Origin: Salinispora cortesiana
GTDB lineage: Bacteria; Actinomycetota; Actinomycetes; Mycobacteriales; Micromonosporaceae
Assembly: GCF_000484695.1 (NCBI RefSeq)
Contig: NZ_AXVR01000014.1
Location: 33,609 to 97,608, forward strand
Direction of reading: 5' to 3'
Length of the DNA: 64,000 nt
How positions within the stretch are numbered: position 1 is the stretch's first letter; every line of letters begins with the position of its first letter. Position numbers and translations under genes: made by a program. Below the pieces are notes generated by a model. It was not told the DNA's origin. It was given only the letters and a program-made list of their open reading frames with translations, and made no database searches. Below are positions 61,237 to 64,000 of this stretch, piece by piece.

Positions 61237-61428
61237 TCACCGTTGCTCGTGATCACTGATCAGCCGGAACAATTTTAGTAGCTTATCCATAGTCGACAAG
61301 TGATATCGGCGAATGGTTTTGGTCGTCCCAGTGACGTTGTGAATGTCCGCTACTTCGTAGCGGACAGCTCGAACCTGTTCGGAACCATCATTCCGTGGTA
61401 GGGCGTACGCCGCGACGCGCCGGAACAT
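61237..61428 (-). CDS. 63-aa hypothetical protein
   Basis: A short reading frame whose product (VAAYALPRNDGSEQVRAVRY, then HNVTGTTKTIRRYHLSTMDKLLKLFRLISDHEQR) has a natural amino-acid mix, lower GC than most of the window, and no Arg/Pro/Ala skew typical of non-coding frames here. No ribosome site is evident, so it is only probable. It lies between the coiled-coil gene and the XRE gene on the same strand. Function unknown. Confidence 0.4.
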   Translation of the reverse strand: MFRRVAAYALPRNDGSEQVRAVRYEVADIHNVTGTTKTIRRYHLSTMDKLLKLFRLISDHEQR

Positions 61429-61496
61429 CCATACGGACAGGTGACGGCGTGACGTGCAGGCGGGGAGTACCGTCGATGGCGGCAGGGCGCCGGGGT

Positions 61497-62576
61497 TTAC
61501 CGCCGCGAGGCGGCCTGCTCCACCTCACGCAGCATGAGTACCAAACTCTGCGATCGACGGTCGGCCGGTAGGGCATCCATTGCCCGCTGGGCGTAGGCGA
61601 CCCCGGCCGCGCTGTCACCGGCTCTAACCATCGTGAGTCCACGATGCAGCTCAATATGAGTAGCGAAACGCGGCAGATCAACAGGTCGCGTACGGTCGGC
61701 CTCCTCCTGGGCCTCGGCACCCGGGCCGGGCATCCCGAGACGGGCATACAACATGCTCCGGAACGTGGCCATCCGCCACGGCGGGACGGCGGTATCAGAC
61801 ACCTCGCCATCCGGCGATGCCACCTGGTCGAACACCCGCCGAGCATCGGTATCGAGCGCGACAGCGCCGCTGCGGTCCCCGCGTCCGGCCGCCACGTGTG
61901 CCTGCGCCATCAACGCCTGGACGCTCCCGAGTGACGGCCGGTCCGACAGTGCGACAGCCTGATCGGCGTATCGCCGCGCCGTGGTTAGCGCCGCCCCCTC
62001 GTAGGCCAACGCGATTGCGGCCCGGCCCCGGACCCACACCCGCACGGCGAGATCGTCGGAGCGGTCGGCGGCCACGCCGGCTAGGTCGTACCACCGGATG
62101 GCCTCGGTGGGGTTGGGAGTGGTTTTGCCGTAGGTCACCAACGCCCTGGCGGCGTGTGACCACATGACCGGCGTATCCAAGTGCTGTTGCAGGATCACAA
62201 GGTCGTTCGCGAGGCGGGACTGAAGCGCCACGGCTCCCACCGCCATGTAGTCCCGACCGTACTGGTCGACCCGCTCCCGCCAGTCCTCCTCAGCAGTCCG
62301 GCCGCGTAGCGCAGCGCTGAAACCGGCCCGGATCAGTTCGCCGGCCACGACCGGGCCGACGACGCCGGCCGCCAAGCCGAACATCTGTCGACGCCTCATC
62401 TCACCCTCCCCGAGGAGCCGCGCGTAGGCGAGCACGATGTCGGGCGTTGCTGTCCTCCGCCCAGCCTCAACATTGCTCAGATGTGACACCGAATACGAGG
62501 TTCGAGCGGCCATTGAGGCCAACGTAACCCCGGCCTCGGTACGAGTCTGCCGGAGCTGGGCGCCGAGATCGTCCAC
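61497..62576 (-). CDS. XRE-family regulator with TPR-like C-terminal domain
   Basis: A 359-residue protein. The first 60 residues are an XRE HTH (LGAQLRQTRTEAGVTLASMAARTSYSVSHLSNVEAGRR), and the rest is a helical TPR-like array (AIRWYDLAGVAADRSDDLAVRVWVRG; ARRYADQAVALSDRP; GVAYAQRAMDALPADRR). This type is common in actinomycete mobile and accessory regions, where it controls small neighbouring genes and may sense peptides. It diverges from the tiny-gene cassette at 62703, with 126 bases between. GTG start. Confidence 0.85.
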   Translation of the reverse strand: MDDLGAQLRQTRTEAGVTLASMAARTSYSVSHLSNVEAGRRTATPDIVLAYARLLGEGEMRRRQMFGLAAGVVGPVVAGELIRAGFSAALRGRTAEEDWRERVDQYGRDYMAVGAVALQSRLANDLVILQQHLDTPVMWSHAARALVTYGKTTPNPTEAIRWYDLAGVAADRSDDLAVRVWVRGRAAIALAYEGAALTTARRYADQAVALSDRPSLGSVQALMAQAHVAAGRGDRSGAVALDTDARRVFDQVASPDGEVSDTAVPPWRMATFRSMLYARLGMPGPGAEAQEEADRTRPVDLPRFATHIELHRGLTMVRAGDSAAGVAYAQRAMDALPADRRSQSLVLMLREVEQAASRR

Positions 62577-62702
62577 ACGTCCCCCTGCTGAAAAAGCCTG
62601 AAAACATCGACCTCCTTCCGAGCGTAGTCCCGTCGTCGCACGCTGAAATCACACGACGCGGTCGGATGGATGTCCGAGGCGCCAGGGTGAGGGAGCACGC
62701 GC

Positions 62703-62882
62703 ATGATCCGGCTACTCCGCCGACTCCGCCGCCGGCCCGCACGGCTGGACCAGGTCGGCCCCGCCACCCGGTACGTGGCGCGGGCCGGCGCCTACTCCCC
62801 GCTGCACAACCAGCCGACGGTCATCTTCGACAACCGGCCGCTGCTGACCCCGCTCGCCCGGCAACGGGCCAACCAGCGGTGA
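62703..62882 (+). CDS. 59-aa basic hypothetical protein
   Basis: A short Arg-rich protein (MIRLLRRLRRRPARLDQVG, then ATRYVARAGAYSPLHNQPTV). GAGGGAG lies near 62690. Its TGA overlaps the next ATG by one base (TGATG), the same junction seen at 752 in the left-hand cassette. It is the first gene of the cassette facing the XRE regulator. No family recognised; a role in DNA or membrane binding is possible from charge alone. Confidence 0.5.
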   Translation: MIRLLRRLRRRPARLDQVGPATRYVARAGAYSPLHNQPTVIFDNRPLLTPLARQRANQR

Positions 62883-63115
62883 TGGCCACCCACGCCCGGC
62901 CCAGCAGCCCGGCCGGCCTGTCGACGGTCCAGCTACGCAACCGGATGATCCTGTCCGCCCGGCGGATCATCACCGAGCACTGGCCGCGCGTCGATCGGTG
63001 CCCGATCTGCGGGTCCGGGTGGCCGTGTCCGCCCACCGAGACCGCCTACGGCTACCTCGCCACGGCCGGGCAGGGCAACTGGGCGCCCCCACAGCGGGCC
63101 GGGAGCCGGCGTTGA
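62882..63115 (+). CDS. CxxCxxxWPCP putative zinc-binding protein, right-hand copy
   Basis: A 77-residue protein with C40-x2-C43-x5-C49 in CPICGSGWPCP, the same CxxCxxxWPCP signature as the 74-residue protein at 752-976. The N-terminal helix LRNRMILSARRIITEHW precedes it. The overlap with the preceding stop suggests coupled translation. The two copies, in small operons at both ends of the window, suggest a recurring accessory module. Function unknown. Confidence 0.65.
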   Translation: MATHARPSSPAGLSTVQLRNRMILSARRIITEHWPRVDRCPICGSGWPCPPTETAYGYLATAGQGNWAPPQRAGSRR

Positions 63116-63199
63116 CCTGCACGACCACCGGCAGATCGACGGCCACGCCGGACTACTCACCCATGACCTTCTCGGCCCATCCCTATCTCTGGAGGCGAC

Positions 63200-63376
63200 G
63201 TGAAACCCGCAACCGATCCGGCCGTACAGTGCCTGGGCTGCGCCCCCGGAATCGTGGTCAAAACGCACCAGTGCGCCGGGGACAACGAGCTACGCCCGAC
63301 GGGCGGGTTCTGCGGTTGCCGGGAGCCTGGCTGCGGCCCCAGGCAAGGCGTGTCGCGGCGGCGGCCTGGCAGTTAA
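63200..63376 (+). CDS. 58-aa cysteine-rich protein
   Basis: A short protein with six Cys and one His in a metal-site-like layout: C11-x2-C14, H23-x-C25, C38-x-C40 and C45, among Gly/Pro-rich sequence. GGAGG at 63191-63195, five bases before GTG 63200, is a strong start signal. It may bind zinc or another metal. It is the third gene of the right-hand cassette and has no recognised family. Confidence 0.55.
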   Translation: MKPATDPAVQCLGCAPGIVVKTHQCAGDNELRPTGGFCGCREPGCGPRQGVSRRRPGS

Positions 63377-63433
63377 GAGCTGTAGCGGCCTGAGGCCGCG
63401 GACCTCGTGCTTTTGCCGATCTGAGGAGATCTG

Positions 63434-63856
63434 TTGCGTACCAAGTTGATCGTAGCCGGCGTGTCCGTTGTGGCCGTTGTATCCCTTATGGCCGTTGCCT
63501 GCTCTGCTGGTGGCGAGAGCGACACGACAGGTCCCGGCGCCCAAGAGCAGGTAGCCGGGACGGATCAAAAGACCGAGGGTGAGAAGACGATTGTCATGGA
63601 GGTGACCGGGCCGAAGACAGCCGACATCACCTACAGCCTGGGCTCGGATCAGTCACAAGAGAACGGCGCGAAGTTGCCGTGGAAAAAGGAACTGACGTCA
63701 AACGATTCGTTCGCGCTCCCGATGGTTTCAGCGCAGTTGATGGGGTCTAGCTCCGGCAAGATCGAATGCAGGATCACGGTTGACGGGGAGCTGGCGAAGG
63801 AAAACGCGTCCTCCGGTGAGTTCGCGATCGTGACCTGCACCGCCGACAACTTCTGA
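63434..63856 (+). CDS. Secreted lipoprotein, MmpS-like
   Basis: A 140-residue protein with a lipoprotein signal: hydrophobic residues 5-20 (IVAGVSVVAVVSLMAV) end in a lipobox VAC at Cys22, so the mature protein would be anchored outside the membrane. The mature part is beta-rich (IVMEVTGPKTADITYSLGSD, then WKKELTSNDSFALPM, and a C-terminal KIECRITVDGELA...FAIVTCTAD), like the MmpS accessory proteins of MMPL transporters. TTG start with GAGGAG six bases upstream. No MMPL gene is beside it, so its partner is unknown. Confidence 0.75.
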   Translation: MRTKLIVAGVSVVAVVSLMAVACSAGGESDTTGPGAQEQVAGTDQKTEGEKTIVMEVTGPKTADITYSLGSDQSQENGAKLPWKKELTSNDSFALPMVSAQLMGSSSGKIECRITVDGELAKENASSGEFAIVTCTADNF

Positions 63857-63869
63857 CCCGCACGCGCAG

Positions 63870-63907
63870 AAGCGCCCCGCCCGGCCGTAAGGCCAGGCGG
63901 GGCGCTT
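63870..63907 (+). terminator. Terminator after the lipoprotein gene
   Basis: AAGCGCCCCGCC (63870-63881) pairs with GGCGGGGCGCTT (63896-63907), with an inner GGCC/GGCC stem around GTAA and one mismatch; a short TTTC follows. It is a strong terminator 14 bases after the stop and closes the cassette. Confidence 0.85.
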
Positions 63908-63965
63908 TCGATGTCAGTCGACACCCGTCCAGGTCGCGAGGTGAATCCATGCCAGGGCGCGTTTT

Positions 63966-63999
63966 TGTCGTGCACTATTAGAGTTTGTGTCGTACACTA
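63966..63999. repeat. Two TGTCGTRCACTA repeats at 22-bp spacing (probable operator)
   Basis: TGTCGTGCACTA (63966-63977) and TGTCGTACACTA (63988-63999) differ at one base and start exactly 22 bp apart, about two helical turns. They lie in an AT-richer region past the cassette terminator at the window edge, as expected for an operator of a gene to the right. The consensus is reminiscent of GntR-type operators in actinomycete integrative elements, but that is inference. Confidence 0.55.
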
Positions 64000-64000
64000 A

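Overview
The window is high-GC actinomycete DNA, most likely from the Micromonospora/Salinispora group (Micromonosporaceae). This is inferred from strong G/C third-position bias, frequent GTG/TTG starts, an Lsr2 nucleoid protein, an F420-type LLM oxidoreductase, an SCO4402-like protein and MmpS-like, MMPL and DUF1028 families. I see no rRNA, CRISPR array, transposase or integrase.

Left part, 0.2-2.5 kb: a cassette of four overlapping tiny genes ending in a CxxCxxxWPCP protein, followed by lower-GC accessory genes. At 2.6-15.7 kb is a housekeeping and stress mosaic. It holds a MarR-like regulator divergent from a DUF4097 gene and a class C serine hydrolase, with three CATTGCAA octamers exactly 43 bp apart between them. 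It also holds an ArsR/ArsN1-like arsenical pair, a TerC protein, an ABC-F ATPase, and a TetR/hydrolase pair with two likely operators. At 15.8-17.4 kb is a secreted S1 protease with a ricin-type lectin tail. It is frameshifted, but keeps a textbook promoter and a LacI-type palindrome.

At 17.6-29 kb is an anaerobic nitrogen-oxide island: an acyl-CoA synthetase, a SufR-like putative Fe-S regulator, YwiC-like protein, flavohemoprotein Hmp and complete narGHJI. Nitrate reductase would produce nitrite and NO, Hmp detoxifies NO, and the regulator may sense it. At 29-36 kb a formylglycine-generating enzyme lies with a CSPTR arylsulfatase it could activate, plus several small membrane proteins. At 36-49 kb are a frameshifted VTT-family gene, a CDP-alcohol phosphatidyltransferase, YaaA, two MFS exporters, Lsr2, GNAT, PhzF, MMPL and PAP2 proteins.

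At 49-60 kb are DUF1028 and LLM genes, a broken SDR abutting a truncated transglutaminase-like gene, and a minus-strand cluster: TPR-FN3 protein, propeller-FN3 protein, MoxR, DUF58 (frameshifted), and a transglutaminase-like protein lacking its catalytic Cys and His. At the right end are a tRNA-Leu(GAG), an XRE-TPR regulator and a second tiny-gene cassette with the same CxxCxxxWPCP signature as the left one. A lipoprotein gene and two TGTCGTRCACTA repeats at the very edge close the window. Four separate single-nucleotide frameshifts, two in 5-nt homopolymers, could be real decay or sequencing error and affect how several genes should be read.
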